Numbered from the stretch's first letter, positions 35,541 through 48,440 are shown. The stretch: DNA of 64,000 nt from Taenia hydatigena (GCA_036345935.2 JADWOT020001139.1:248001-312000), one strand, 5' to 3'. Notes: generated by a model not told the origin, from the sequence alone. Program-made: numbers and translations.

Positions 35541-36499
35541 TTTCAAACATGCAGCTTCATAATGGTATGCGTTCGTCATGGTTAACAAGCTTAGAACAAC
35601 CGAATGTATTAAACCCTGACGTTAGGTCGTGCTTCTTTCCACGATTGCTATCTAGCATCTACGAGTGGTTTAGCAGAGCAATTTCACCCATTAGTATTCA
35701 CCAGCCCTTGGTAGCCTCGTTGGCATGAATGCATTGGCACGGTCATCACACCGTCCCTTCAAATTTTGCAAATAATATTGACGGACTTGGAACATTTTAA
35801 GGATCTTGCTATCAACCTTCAACTTTGTCTTCCTTTTATGAGCAAAACGCTTTCTGCGCATTTAGCGTTTAATTTCTACATTTCTTAGATTGCATGCATA
35901 AAACACTGGATTAGATTAGCCACATAATTTTTGCCTCTGTTTTTGGAGATTTGATTTCGTTTTCTCATGCTCCTGCTCAGCTATCTCCAGCGATCTCTTC
36001 ATGATGGCACACGCTAGTGCTGCGAGGCTAATTATTTTCAAATAATGCTAGAAAAGCTTGTTTTGCAAGGCTTATTATGCTCGCTTTACGCATTCTCATC
36101 TCAATGTATGATTTTTCCGCCATTCGGTGGAAGGGCATTTGTTCCACATAGATTTTCATAGACAAGATGTAAGTGAACAACAGCTCTCTTTAAGATGCCA
36201 ATATCCTCTGATAAATCAAATAAAGTCATTACCGTTCCTTCAGCGATAAAAAGCTAGCCATTGAATGCGATTTGCCCTTAACCTGCCAATGTTACGGACT
36301 TACTCCTGAAATTAAAATACTTCAAACTGCGCTATTTAATAAAGGGAAAGCTGTACTTACGATGCTGAAAAGGGAGCTTCGACAAAATTTTGTCGTAACT
36401 GCAGCCAAAAATCCGTCCCTGGTCCGAAGATAAGTAGGGCCCAGCTGAGCTGTATCCAATGCCACCCCTTTGAGAAGGTCAAATGTTTGGACCGCGACG
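35541..36499. other. Spacer of the large inverted repeat
   Basis: About 0.95 kb of unique sequence between the R4 arms. It contains a perfect 16-bp palindrome CGACAAAATTTTGTCG at 36380-36395. No coding potential was recognised. Confidence 0.5.
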
Positions 36500-38890
36500 C
36501 TGTTATTCGATGGATAGCTCAGTCATGTCACAGTTATCTACCAATCGCATACCTCGATTCCATGATATGTCGTAAAAGTCACAGACAGAAGGAGGAGCAA
36601 ACAGTTGATTCGACTTTGTCCACTCAAATGGGAACATCTGGAATGCCTGCTTAATTGCTTTAATTAGACGTGAGACAACAAGCGAACGCAAATCTCTTTG
36701 CAGGGTAGTTTTCATCGGTTTTGATGTGAGAAAAGCAAACTCTGGTTTTTGCTCTGAGTTTAATGAACTGCAAATAAATTAAGGCTCTTTCTATTCACTT
36801 TACTAGTTCTAAGAGTATGAGTGCCAAGGATGGAAAGACTAATCCCTTGTCGTTTAAACTCGGGTGTGCCGCGCGTACGACAGACACTGGCCAATGAATG
36901 TGGACTAACTCATTCAGACAATTTCATCAAATGCCTTTATTGCCTCAATTATTCGCGTGCCGAAGTTTATATGCTCAGTTTGCTCACTTTCAAACATTCG
37001 CATCTGCAAAATGAGGATAGTCTCAAAAAGGCATAACTCACTATACTGTGCTTAAGCCACGGCGAATTATGGCTTAGCTGGCTTCGTTTTCTCAACCTAT
37101 GTAATCAGTAGTTTGAGGTCACCAAAATGTTGTCGCGGCTGCATTTTTACCATGTTGTTCAGTTATGTGTTGGATGCTTGGTTGATAGAATAACTAAATG
37201 TAGATGCGTTGCATAGCACATATGGGGCGTAATGGGCATTTTGGAATCATCACAGTTTGCTCACGCTTCGCAGTTCGTGAGCGTAGGGCTCTTGAATTTT
37301 GCTAAAGTACTAGTGACCAATTCCTAAGCAGGTCGAGAAGAGAGACTGTTTTGTCGGGCAGTTTATCAAGTGAGAGAGTATTTGCGCATCCGTCCGAGTT
37401 CTAAAATGTGATGAAAAGCCTTGAGCGGCGAAGAGTGAGGTATCTGAAATGTTGCAAAGACAGATCTATGCGAAGGAAGGTAGATGCATGTCTAAATATG
37501 GTGATAGTAGAAAGCAGAGGGAAGAATTCGTAAAATTGAATGCACTAGTATTATCGCATTTGTTTGAGCTGAAGATAAAGACGAGGTTGATTTGCGCGAC
37601 AGTGCGTTATTGATTCTAGGATAAAAGGAAGAGAGATAGCGACCACACGAGAGATACACCTGTTATAAAGCTATTTATTTATTGCCCTCAGCCTAGTATT
37701 CAACCTTGCAATAGCTGCCACTCTTGATTAAAGCCTTCTCACTGCAATGGCAGTTTACCAAGCGTGAAGGGGTAGTTCTATGATGCGTCGACACGGCGTC
37801 CATTTAACTTGGCCATACATTCAGAGAAACCGTCATTACTGCTGAGCTACGTTTCTGCAAGATTATTTTCCTTTGTGCTTAGTCAATGAAAAGCCAAAAA
37901 TAAGTACATCGTATTTTGCATGGGCTCTTCCTATCCATAGATAGGTTCGTAGCCCCAAAAGAGTAAAAAGGAGAGAAGTGACAATGAGGAGATGGCAGTG
38001 ATATGGAGCTCATCTGCACTCACTTCTCATAGGCAACAGGTGACATGTTAGATAAATCTGAAGCAGAGCGGCCGCAAATCCTTTTAGGCTTTCAAAGCAT
38101 TGCTTAGCCAAGCATCTGCTGCTAAAATTCCTTAGGTGAACTTGCATTGCAAATTGTTTTAATTAAGTCTTCTATACTTAACTTTTTTTAAATATACCGA
38201 GGTTTCTACCCAGATAATTAGAGTGGCTTTGGAGTGATGCCTTTACAAGAGAGAAAACTAGAAATGGTGAGTGCAATGGCTATTTATAAGGATTCCACTT
38301 AAAAAAAACATAGCTTGAGAGCATAGTGGAAGTGAAAAGAATGAGATGAACATCAGAAGGTGTTGTATGAGAAGCATGCCTCTTGCCATTATCATTGACT
38401 TCACCGTTGACACCTGTGGGAATGAAGCAGCGGCACACGTAGCAAGTGGCGTGGCATTCTGTCAAATGAGAATGGAAGACTTCACGTGTCTATGGTTTTG
38501 CCGATTAAGTGGGTGGAGTTGGTCAGCCCCTAAAGTCATGAATCACACCGCACCTCCGAGAGAACAAGTATTACCCCTCATGAGACATGCTGCTTAAGCA
38601 AAAACATTTTGAATAGCGTGACACGATGCTTACTTTCACCTTCACAGGGGTGGTGACTCTGTAGTTGATATATTTGAGGACACAGTGATACGAGGCCATT
38701 TTGCGTCTGTGTCGCTGCAACCATTCATTGCGCCAATAACCAGGGTCAGCTCGTGTGTTACCAGCATCCCCTTGCATTGTGCGACCTTAGGAGCCCTTTT
38801 TCGGCCGAAATTGTCTGATGAGTTGATAAAATCATGCGTGTTAATGGACCGTAGCGGGCAAGGGCACCCTTAACCACTACTCTGTTTTGC
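36500..38890 (-). repeat. R4 large inverted repeat, right arm
   Basis: Partner of 33186-35540 on the opposite strand. The outer ends read AAAACAG followed by GTTAAG-GTGCC on both arms when oriented alike, and similarity stops there. Inner similarity fades at about 36500. The arms differ by many substitutions and indels, so the two copies parted long ago or were two insertions of one repeat family in opposite orientation. Confidence 0.85.
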
Positions 38891-41800
38891 CATTACGGAG
38901 TCTGCACAGCTCCAATTGAATTTGATCGCCATGGACCTTCACATGTAGAGGACTTAACATCATACAACACGCAACAGACCTATAGCATTCCTATAACCAA
39001 TAAAGAAGATCATCCTGCTAACTCAGATTCGTCAGATCATCCTGAACTGTATTTTGTGGTAAGCTACAATTGGCAAGAAAACCTGAGTAAATAAAAGTCA
39101 GAGAGTGAACGTGGGGGATGCTGGGTACGACTCTCAATGCGGCTTATGTTCACCAGCCAAACGCTAGGCTAGGTGTAATGCCTGCACTTTGTTGCATTTA
39201 AAGCACAACCGTGTTGATTAACTTTGCGATGTGAAGACCTTGGTGTAATTGGATGTTTCAAGTCGGAGTCTGCGATTTTATAGTTAATGTGGAATCAAAC
39301 AGTGTCTTAGTGCAAGTCCTATAGTTAGCTCATTCACTTCAACAAACGTTAGGTTTATTAAAACAGACAACTTATTTGCAAAATGAGCATAATTGTCCCC
39401 ACGACCAATCTGCTTCCCTTGTTTTAATGACATAAAAGCAGCCCAAGGGTTCTGCGATATACCAAGTAAATTTGACGATGCCCAAACAGGTCGGCTGAGC
39501 GATTTAAATATGAGTAATGAGTTGATGGTCCTGAATTGAGCGGAGCAAATTCTACATCTGAAGTTATCCATTTTAGTGGAGATGAAGATGAGATACTCGG
39601 TGCTCATTAAAAGCGCCTGCGGTACGTATAGTACAAAGCAAAGGCGCCAACCGAATCCGTTCCTAGCTTTTCACTTAATTAAAGCGCAAAGAAGCATAAA
39701 TAGCACAATTTGTTAATAAACATTAGTAACGTAATGGCTGCTCGCAGTGAATCACAATCACTGGGACTACATTAAAATATAGTTTTGTTATTTTTAAAGG
39801 CCTTAAGCCTCCATGCTTGTTAGTATGGAAAAGAAGCTATGCCATAAAATAAGGGAGCCGTGATATTTTAATTCAGGTCATTAAAGGCTCACGTATGAGC
39901 AATGGGGGTCTATGATAATTACCAATTCCAAAACCGCGCTGTGCAAAGATGGACACTACCTGTTAAACGCAGGTCTTGGTCCTTTGAATGTTCGTATTTA
40001 CCTATCTGTAATGGCAGATGGACAGGATTTATACGGTACACGGGTAATGATGCCACCATTTTAATAAAACGCTATTTTTCGAGCCTACACTACTACATCC
40101 TGATTGTTAAGAAGATAAGAATTGATTGGCAAGGCTGGCCTGCTAATGGCCGTAGATTGTATCAAACCTCTTCATTTACCCCAAATAAAACTCTAGTCAT
40201 GGATTCTGCACGGCTTTAACAGAACAACATTCACGATATCTGTTCCTGCCATTATCCCATATCACACCCATTCTTTTTACCCTGTCTTATCAAACGGTTC
40301 CACAACGCCTCACACCGTAACATTACCTACCTCAACTTCACCACTCGCAAGAGGGAGCCTCATACTTACCGTATACACACAGGAGAGCATCTCACCGCGT
40401 GATGCATCGCATAGGGGACTGTACTTAATGCACACTGAAGGTGGAATATGGTCTTGACCAAAATCCGGACCTGAAACCTCGACCACTAAAATCGCGAATC
40501 ATACTCTCAGACTTCTGAGCCGCACCAACCAGCGTGTAACAGCTTTCCACTTCGCCCATTTTTTTCTAATTCTTCGCCAATGTTTGCCTGTGATGTGTTG
40601 TTCTTTTCGTGGCCGCTTTTGCGACCAAAACTCTGCAGCTCTGCGGGTGAGCACTGATTAGGACTGCTGCCTGAATTCGCTTAGAATGTCAAACAGCAAA
40701 TAAAAAACAACGCGGCGGCCAAAGGATAGCTGTACACAATCCTTTGAATTGCAGCTACTGATTTATTAATGAATACAATTTTCGATTATTTAAGGTATGA
40801 CATCCGCTTTAGCTGCTGAAAATTCCGGACTCAAATCTAGCTGAGCCTGAGTTTTATTAAGTTGGGAGTTGCTGTTCTTGCACTTATTGGCACAATCTTG
40901 CAATGGCCCTTCTTCCTACTTTCTCATTTACATATGCTGCGCAAATACTGCTTTTCTAAGGTCACCACGCGTATATGGTATGGGAGTTCGTTGGCCAATG
41001 TGAAAGTGGGTTTCTTTAAGTCTAATTTGCTTACATAATTATCAACCAATGGATACTGAATTAGATTTGGAAACCATTTGAAGTACTTACACTTTTGTGA
41101 GTAAAGAAAAGCAGTATTTGCGTTTGTGGGAAATCCTTCGACGTGGGTTAGAGCTAACTGGTGGATATGGCGAAGGGCCCTCATCCATGTTTCTTACCCA
41201 TGATTTCAGATGCGAGCTAAGTCAAGGTGTATTTTGTGCTTGTGGGTTATTCGTGCGCACTTGCTGATACATTCTTTTACTTTATCCACTTTTGAAGACT
41301 AAATTTACCTGTTTTGAGCTTAAGATGTTTGCTCATGCTTTATCCTTAATAGGTGATCGGACGTGCAATGGGAAAATGGGTTCTACTTTGCATTTATTTG
41401 CTCTGTATCTTAATAACAAGTACACTTCCTATTTTTGCATACTGTTAACAAATCAGCAATTTGTTTATATGAATTGTTACTACTAAGTATGCGTAAGTAG
41501 TGGCAGCAAGTTGAACATGATCTGGAAATAGGTTCTGAAGCCATTTCAAGACTTTTGTGATGTAAATTCATTGTAGCCATAATATTTTGAAAATAAAGTC
41601 ATTCTTTAGGACTATTTTGTGCCTACATGAAAAAAAGTTACGAATTGTTTTGCCACACTTCACTTCCGTTTTCCGATGCTTTCCTCAGAGCATCTGCCCA
41701 TTTTGAGGACCCAAAGGCAAACCAGAAGTGTTTATTCCTTTTGAACTTGATGCAAAATGGTTCAAATATCAGCAGCCAAAACAAAATGAACTTACAGGTG

Positions 41801-43961
41801 CTGAGGTTTTCTTCTTATAAAGGCGAACCTACCTTACTCATTGCGCCGCATTTTTAAGCGCCGGCTTTGACATGAAATTGGGGTGGTGCTGTGCTTCAAA
41901 ATCATGCCTAAATCTACTCATCGTGCAGTCGATTATTAAGTTCTACTAGTGCTTATGCAAGTTTAGCACTTTTTTGTAGCCTTACTTCTTCACGTACCAC
42001 AAAACACTTGTGCAACCATACGGGTTCTCCAATTGAAATGTGTTTTCAGACCCTCCATAGTGCAGAATCCATTTTACATCCATAAATGACGCACGCCTTA
42101 TTGGTGAGGTAGAAGTGGGGCCCTTTAAAGATTCTCCTTCAAACATTGAGAGAGCCATGGTGTTTTTTTAATTCACTCGCTAACATTCAATTTCAGAAGC
42201 TGTCTCTCATCAGGTAAGTACAAAATGAATTCTGTTTTTCATGGCCTCTACTTTTGTACTAATATTGGTTACTCATCCTTCGAAAATGCAACAAATGCTG
42301 CAATACGCAAATTTAGACATTTCGAAGGATCTGCTTTGTGCAGAAGGAAAAAGAAAAGATGCAACAGCCAAGACTCTCACTGATGGTGAGGCCTTGGTGT
42401 CCAAAGTGGTCTGCAACACTGAAGCCCCATGCTTGCCCACCTGCATGCCCATTTAAATTTCACTTATTCTTTAATTAAACAGTCTATAGCGTTACCCATT
42501 TTGTTCCCAATCAATCACCTGTTTAATCCTGCTCCAAATCAACCACTCAATTTGCTAAATGCTGCATAGTCCTTTAAGCGACTGTAGTTCCCTCGCTTTT
42601 ATGGAGTCTCTACACATCCTTTTTATCCATACTTGCATATTAGCTCTTCAATGGAAAGCCCAACTACTCAAACAGCTATCACTGCACTGAGTCATTTGCG
42701 CATTCCAATCGCTACTTACAAAGAGGGCTCAAGCACACAACTTTGAGCTAAACCTCGTAAAGACTGCGATTGATAAGCTTTATTGCCCTGTAACAGAGCA
42801 GCATTCCGACCGCCACCTGAAAGAACAAAATATATTTTTGTAGTCTCACCTTCAACATTATGGAACGGCATTGGAACAATGACTGTTGGATTTACTTAAT
42901 AAATCATTAATAAATTCGTGTAGTGATAAGGCTTCGCGATTCACTGTTAAGAATTTGTTCGTCCTAATTGATGGAATACTGGCATCGGATTTTCAAATTG
43001 CAGCATTTAGTTTAAATTTTAGTTGTGGCACTAAACACGCTATCTATTAATGCTCCAAGCCACCGCATATGTTGCCAGACGCAAAAGAAATATGACACCT
43101 AAGGAAACCCGCATGTTATGAAGGTAACAAAGTCATACATGAGGGCATTGTGGTTGACAAAGAAATGACTTAGGGATCAGGAAGGCATGATTAGACCAAC
43201 GATCCATTGATCGGCTTGAGGGCGTGGACCCTTCTTCTATGAAGTTCTAAAAAAGTGCACACCGAATTTGGAAGGCATCAATTCAATTGAGCGTTTCCCA
43301 AATAAACAAGTTAATCGATTTCAAATTGCAATGACCAGAAACAACGAAAGCGAAGAGTTCAATATGGGGTGAGGCGATTCGGAATGCAGGGTTTGCCACA
43401 ACTTCATGTGGTATCAATCGATAAGCACGAATGCTATAGAATTTTCGCCTCGAAAATGTTCAAACTGAATCTTATCACTCACAAATAAAGAGTACTGCAA
43501 TCTCCTTGCATATAAATACTTAATATTACACCTTCATATCAGTAAAGTTGCGATGCATGTTTTATCCAACCCGGCTTTTACATCTCTGAATCACATCTAA
43601 ATTATGAAATTAAACATTTATCGCTGCTAATTGTTTTGCAAATTGATCGCAATAGCCGGCAGGAGAAATAATTCTTTCCATAAAGAATAGCAGTTGCAAA
43701 TAAACTACTGTTATGCTCTAGTAAGCTGAGAGAGTATGCTTACGAGCGAACTACCAGTATGTGGATCATGACGCAGTGCAGTCCACTGGTAGCAAGGAAC
43801 TGTGCTAGCTGGGCTGTTATTGCGATGATTTGAATGAAGGGCCTGCCACTGCAAAAGAAGTCTCAAATGAAGGATCTTAGCTCATATAATTGAGTATTCG
43901 AGTGTAAAACGCAGTGTCCTGCTAAAACACTAACTAAAAGCGCGGTTTCATGGAATGTCAC
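38891..43961. other. No gene seen, 5.1 kb
   Basis: Frames at 39284-39607, 39902-40219, 40924-41184, 41627-41857 and 42241-42456 were read and carry no domain I recognise. Short similar segments near 41060-41110 and 41520-41560 (AAACCATTTGAAGTACTT and AAGCCATTTCAAGACTTT, both followed by TTTGTGA) hint at a small local repeat. Confidence 0.5.
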
Positions 43962-44127
43962 CTTATATATTTTTCCATTTTTTTCACTTAGAGTGTGAGA
44001 GCTCCAACATTCTTCGATGCATTGGGTATCAATAATCTCATCAAAGAATGAGAACCTGCCACAGGCCTTGGATGGAATTAAAAACCAATTCGTGTTACCA
44101 CAGTCATTGCAGAGATTTGGTATAAAA
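43962..44127 (-). CDS. Candidate exon of a cysteine-rich protein
   Basis: A 166-nt segment runs from the acceptor CCTTTGTTGTGAG| to the donor ATATAAG|GTGACA. One leading base is followed by 55 sense codons. The peptide has five cysteines in the pattern C-x2-C-x13-C-x13-C-x3-C and contains NWFLIPSKACGRFSFFDEII, which suggests an extracellular, disulphide-bonded segment. It enters in phase 2 and leaves in phase 0. The family is not recognised and no partner exon was found. Confidence 0.3.
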
Positions 44128-44864
44128 CTCACAACAAAGGTAGGAGTTAAGGCATTAGCTTATTAATAGGTGCATGGATATGTTATTATTCGATGGTCAA
44201 CTGAGCCTCAGACGCCACGCATTCTGACGCAGATTGATCGCGTGAGCTTACACATTGCGTTTGGGGGCGCGGCTTGATAAACCTAGGACATTGCATTTGC
44301 TGATATCAGATACGTAAGTATCGATGGAAATAAATCCATTGGAGACCAAAAAGACTCGCTTTTTATCGTTTTACTGCAGACATGCCGGAAACCTAATCTT
44401 CGGCATTAGGAAATGCCTGGTGAATGCGTCGAAAATTTGAAAGACATTTTGATAAACCTTAAAGACAAAAAGATTTCAGCGGAACCGGCCTCACAAAGAT
44501 GATCGCTCAGAGACCACATTTTAGCAGGTGCCTAGCATCGCTTAGAGTCTCACAAACATTAGGAAGGAAGGATAAAGCACTTATCACCAAAGCGGTATGC
44601 AACGAAACCATGAAATTTGGGATTGAGGTGTCGGCTACATGTGTAGCCGCTGCATGCATTCGTTATCGTCAAGTTTTCTGAAACTGGGCCTAGCATCGAA
44701 ATGCATACCTAATGATAATTCAAGTGTTCCTATAGGTGGAATTTCCAATATTTTGTGTGCCACATAATTTATTCAAGAATAATATGGTACGAAAATAGAT
44801 AATTCGATCGAATCAGAGCCAATCTTGGAGATTAGTCGGAGGACAATTGAATGTGGTCGGAGCA
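44128..44864. other. No gene seen
   Basis: Nothing recognised. AAAAAAGTGCACACCGA at about 43249-43265 vaguely resembles AAAAAAGGGCGCACCGA of the adjoining R3 copy, but the match is short. Confidence 0.45.
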
Positions 44865-45490
44865 GCTGGTCAATAAAGTGCGTAATAATCTGATTCTTTT
44901 TCTCCGAAATCCTAAAAAAGGGCGCACCGACGACGAAAGTTAGCACACCACCGCAATGAGATCAGAGAGCATTGTGGTCACTGTGCCAATTTGTCCTTTA
45001 GTAGGTGATCATGGCTTCTAACTTCTAACTTTATATATAGATCTGTATTTCTGTTATGTCCCTCCTCATTGGCCCTTGAGAAGTCGTTATTTTCTCTAGG
45101 TCTGCGGATTACCACTCGAGAGTAACAGTCAAAAACATTTAAAATGCGCGTGAGTGAACAAACATGGCAACCGTAAAGCCCTTAACTGCCTGGAGAATTA
45201 GTTAAACATTCAACCGGCCAACAGGACAGCAGATGCACGTAATGTCCTGCACTGGGCAGACGCGGAGTAGCGTGTGAGCTGCAAGCAGCGAGAATGTATG
45301 GAGAAGTAAGCAGGCAAGCGGAGAAATTTAAAAAATGGATTTAATATAAAGGCTAAAAATGCAGGACATTTGTGATGCTGGACTGCAAAGCCTGTAAGCA
45401 TTATCATTAAAAGACGAATAGAGAGGATAGCGTGAGTGGGAATGCAGTGTAAAGGCACACGCCGATGATGATGATGATGATGATGAAATC
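44865..45490 (-). repeat. R3 repeat, copy 4 (decayed)
   Basis: Starts with text matching 20975-21096 (TCTCCGAAA, CACACCACCGCAATGAGATCA, TTAGTAGGT), then matches copies 1 and 2 through CCTCCTCATTGGCCCTTGAGAAGTC, TTCTCTAGGTCTGCGGATTA, CCACTCGAG, GTGAACAAACATGGC and GCAGGACATTTGTGATGCTGG. The shared peptide frame contains stops. The copy ends near a GAT microsatellite. It lies about 25 kb from the other three. Confidence 0.65.
45464..45486. repeat. GAT trinucleotide microsatellite
   Basis: Seven uninterrupted GAT units followed by GA, which give methionine or histidine runs in the translated frames across it. It marks the end of R3 copy 4. Confidence 0.85.
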
Positions 45491-47774
45491 GAGGGAAGTG
45501 TGGGAGCAATTATGCCATGCTGCTGTAACCGCAAGTTGTGGTAGCTATAATTTGGTTACCAGCAAAACAAACATAACCCTAGAATGGTTCACTGAAGCCT
45601 TCTCTGGCTTGATGTTGCATGAAGTCATAAATGTCCATGACTATTCCACCCTCGCTTTCACTTCAGCAGCCGCAGTTTCAAAATTAGCGGCCCTGCTTAC
45701 CATAGGAAACACTACCTACTCCTTCATGTATCTCTTCAGCGGAAACACAGAGTTCCCAATACTATGACACGATGATTTAAACGGAGTATGGTTGCGGACT
45801 CCACCTTGACAACTATGGTTAGTTTTGGCACCGAAATTCGTACACAGATGACTGACAGGGCGGGAACGTTAATCATTTTGGGTGAAGTAGGCCGTATGCT
45901 AAGATGCAAAAGTACTTGACAAGAGTGCATATGTCGGCCAATTTCATGCTCTATAATTCGATTGGAGACAGGAAAGTTGAACGTGTGCAGGAAGAATGTA
46001 GAAAATTTGTTAACGTTTGTGTACCAGTATTCCTCCCAAAAGATAATGTCTTCGCCTGTAAGATTGCAGTACACCTTTCTGTGGCGCTTGCCGTCTTTGA
46101 CTTGACCATTACATTCACCATATATACAACTGCTACGCTGAATGGGCGTAAGTGGGAGCAGGATCAGAGTTCCGTTGATAAAATAGGCTATGCGAACCGT
46201 AACGCTATTTACATCTCTGTGCATAGATGCCCTTCTTTCTTACGATTTGGAGAACGCACTGCCTCGGTCACTGTCCGACTCTTTTTTAACGGTTTTTCTC
46301 AAGGTGGAACCACAGGTTATATGCCAACTTTGCTTGACTGCCGGCTCAACTGCTCTTCGATAGAACCACCGCAATCATAGTAATCAATACAATGACCGAC
46401 TGAATAGATGAGTCGGCCCTAAGGAGGCATTATTATCAATCGACCTTTTCAGAATTGCTTTTTCCGTGTTGACGCGAATCATAGGGCCTCACGAAACCAT
46501 TCAATGGGTAGTAGTGATAATTACATGCACAAAGGATAAGGGCGTATTTAACGCAAGCCTATGGCCTAGACCTATTGGAAAGATTACGTATTTTTGGCAA
46601 GCAATTCGAATCCTCATGCCTTGCTGCCACGATGGTGCAGAAAGTCGGACTAGTTACCACCATCATCACAGACGGTGGATTCTCGAGGCGCGCATACACT
46701 TTGGGTTATCCCAGCAAATGCTAGTGGGTTGATAAGTTTTAGCAACCTCGGATCATTCTAACTTCACCTTCTGCTACGATGACTCCACTTTACCAATGCA
46801 AGACATGTGCGTGCAAGTCCTTACTTAACAGAAGTCTAGGCATAGCCATGCACTGCACTGGTTTTCTTCACAGAACAAGAACGTAAATAATCGGTACAAA
46901 TTAAAAAATGGAGTGCTTACTACTGAATTGGGGCTCAGTAGTCAGTGCAAGACAAAGTTATGTAAAATGATGCCTTAGAAAGGATTTGTTAGAGACCATA
47001 ACAGAAACCATCTGACAACGATGACCGGATATTGAATGCTAAATGCGTCCTGCAGCATGCTAGAGCTAAGCCGATTCTTATGTGTTTGAAATTGCTCCGC
47101 ATTGTCAAAATGACCTTATCTTCGATTTTCATTTCCGGATGTTGCCCTTTCAGCTAACACCTTTTGACCATCAAGAGACATCTATGTTCCACCACGAGAT
47201 GTCTGCCCTAATATGAGGGAATGATATGGACAAAAGGTGAAAAAATAGACCGACGAAAGTGAGTGGTCCAAACTCACAAAATGAGGAGGTGAAATTAATA
47301 ATCTATTACATTTCTTGCAGCCTTTTAATAATACGAGCAGAAATCACCTATTTGTTGGTAGGCGCCACTGAGTTTGTAGGAATGCCATTCAGAAGGATGG
47401 CCCCGGGGACAGCTTTAACTACTCTGTCAAAATTACTGCCAAGAAGTAGTTGGCTTGACCAAAGCCAGCGTTTGTTATTCTGATTAGCCTGCCATCTCAC
47501 TAAGCGAATAACGCTCTTTAAGGAAATTTGGCATTGACTACCCCTTTTTAAGCTGGCAAATGTCATCCAGCCCTGCGCTTTTGGCAAAGTGTTTTACGAT
47601 ATTTCTGCTGTATGTGAACTTTATCCTACTGTCGCCTAAAAGGAACTGAAAAACCTAATAAAGAGCAAGTAGCCCTCAGGGCTAAAATTTTAGCACACTT
47701 ACTAAATCCTCATAGCGCCGCCTTCTTTCTTTGAAACCGGTAAATCGTCTAATTTAATCAATGGTACGGATGTT
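45491..47774. other. No clear gene; long overlapping frames of unknown meaning
   Basis: Two long frames on opposite strands overlap at 45736-46224 (minus) and 45904-46380 (plus), the longest in the window, yet neither carries a recognisable domain. A plus-strand segment at about 45781-45920 contains FGTEIRTQMTDRAGTLIILG, which has a faint laminin-G-like look, then meets a stop. The rest to 47774 shows nothing I recognise, though it lies where the 3' part of the gypsy-type element would be expected. Confidence 0.4.
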
Positions 47775-48440
47775 GGTGAGAATATAAGTAGCTTGAGTTC
47801 TGTTGCGCATTTCCGCCTCAACCATTTACCTGAGCACCATACGGCTTTCTTCCTTATTTGCCCCCTTGGAAAGGTACGTCACTCACGGCCACATCACTGG
47901 TGTCTGTACCCATTACAAAGGGTAGTGCGTTGGCCTCAAAGTTGGTTAAGGCATGGATCAGTGCGGAGTAGAGTCTTCGCTTTGGCTCATTACACACCTT
48001 GTCATGCTCGTCCTCCCACCGTAAATTCTCTTATCGCTCGCTTTGCGGTTGCTTTATGCCAAGAATGGCAATTCTAGCAAAGACTTTACCATGGCAAATG
48101 TAGTAACTCGCCAAGCCTACGCGCTTCGTACGGATTCTGGCGACCAACATATTAGTTAATGAGACTATTTGAGATGAGGAGTTGACGGGTTGGTAAAGAA
48201 AATGGCAGTTTTTTTTGGTTTTAAGGCTAACCCTGCATCTCGCAGACGCTTTTACACAAAATCAAGATTGACTCTGTGATCTTGGATGTTATCGAGACAG
48301 AGTATGTAGTATATTGGAAAAATACCAACCAGCACTATTTGTATCAAGCATTGAAAGTCAGCTGCAGCATTACAGAGTCCGGAGAGCATTGTCTGAAAAT
48401 CACAAAGCCCATTTGACTCCATTAAATCTGTCTTAGCGTC
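47775..48440 (-). pseudogene. pol: Ty3/gypsy-type pol remnant (RT to RNase H), broken
   Basis: Remnant of an LTR-retrotransposon polyprotein, not a host gene. Minus-strand order matches the family: reverse-transcriptase palm text around 48420-48260 (GLCDFQTMLSGLCNAAADFQ, where intact elements have a MPFGLCNAP-like motif; the usual YLDDI catalytic motif appears as CLDNI), then RLRDAGLALKPKKT near 48245-48205, LASYY at about 48113, KRRLYSALIHALTNFEA near 47990-47940, and the RNase H start FVMGTDTSDVAV near 47920-47885. Stops and frame shifts lie between these blocks, and the second catalytic aspartate is replaced, so it cannot be active. No LTRs, protease or integrase were identified. Confidence 0.8.

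Noticed and set aside
39284..39607. Minus-strand frame with CRICSAQF, reminiscent of a C2H2 zinc finger
   Set aside because: The two histidines needed for zinc binding are absent and there is no second finger.
45465..45767. Plus-strand frame beginning with seven methionines
   Set aside because: The methionine run is a translation of the GAT microsatellite, and the rest shows no domain.
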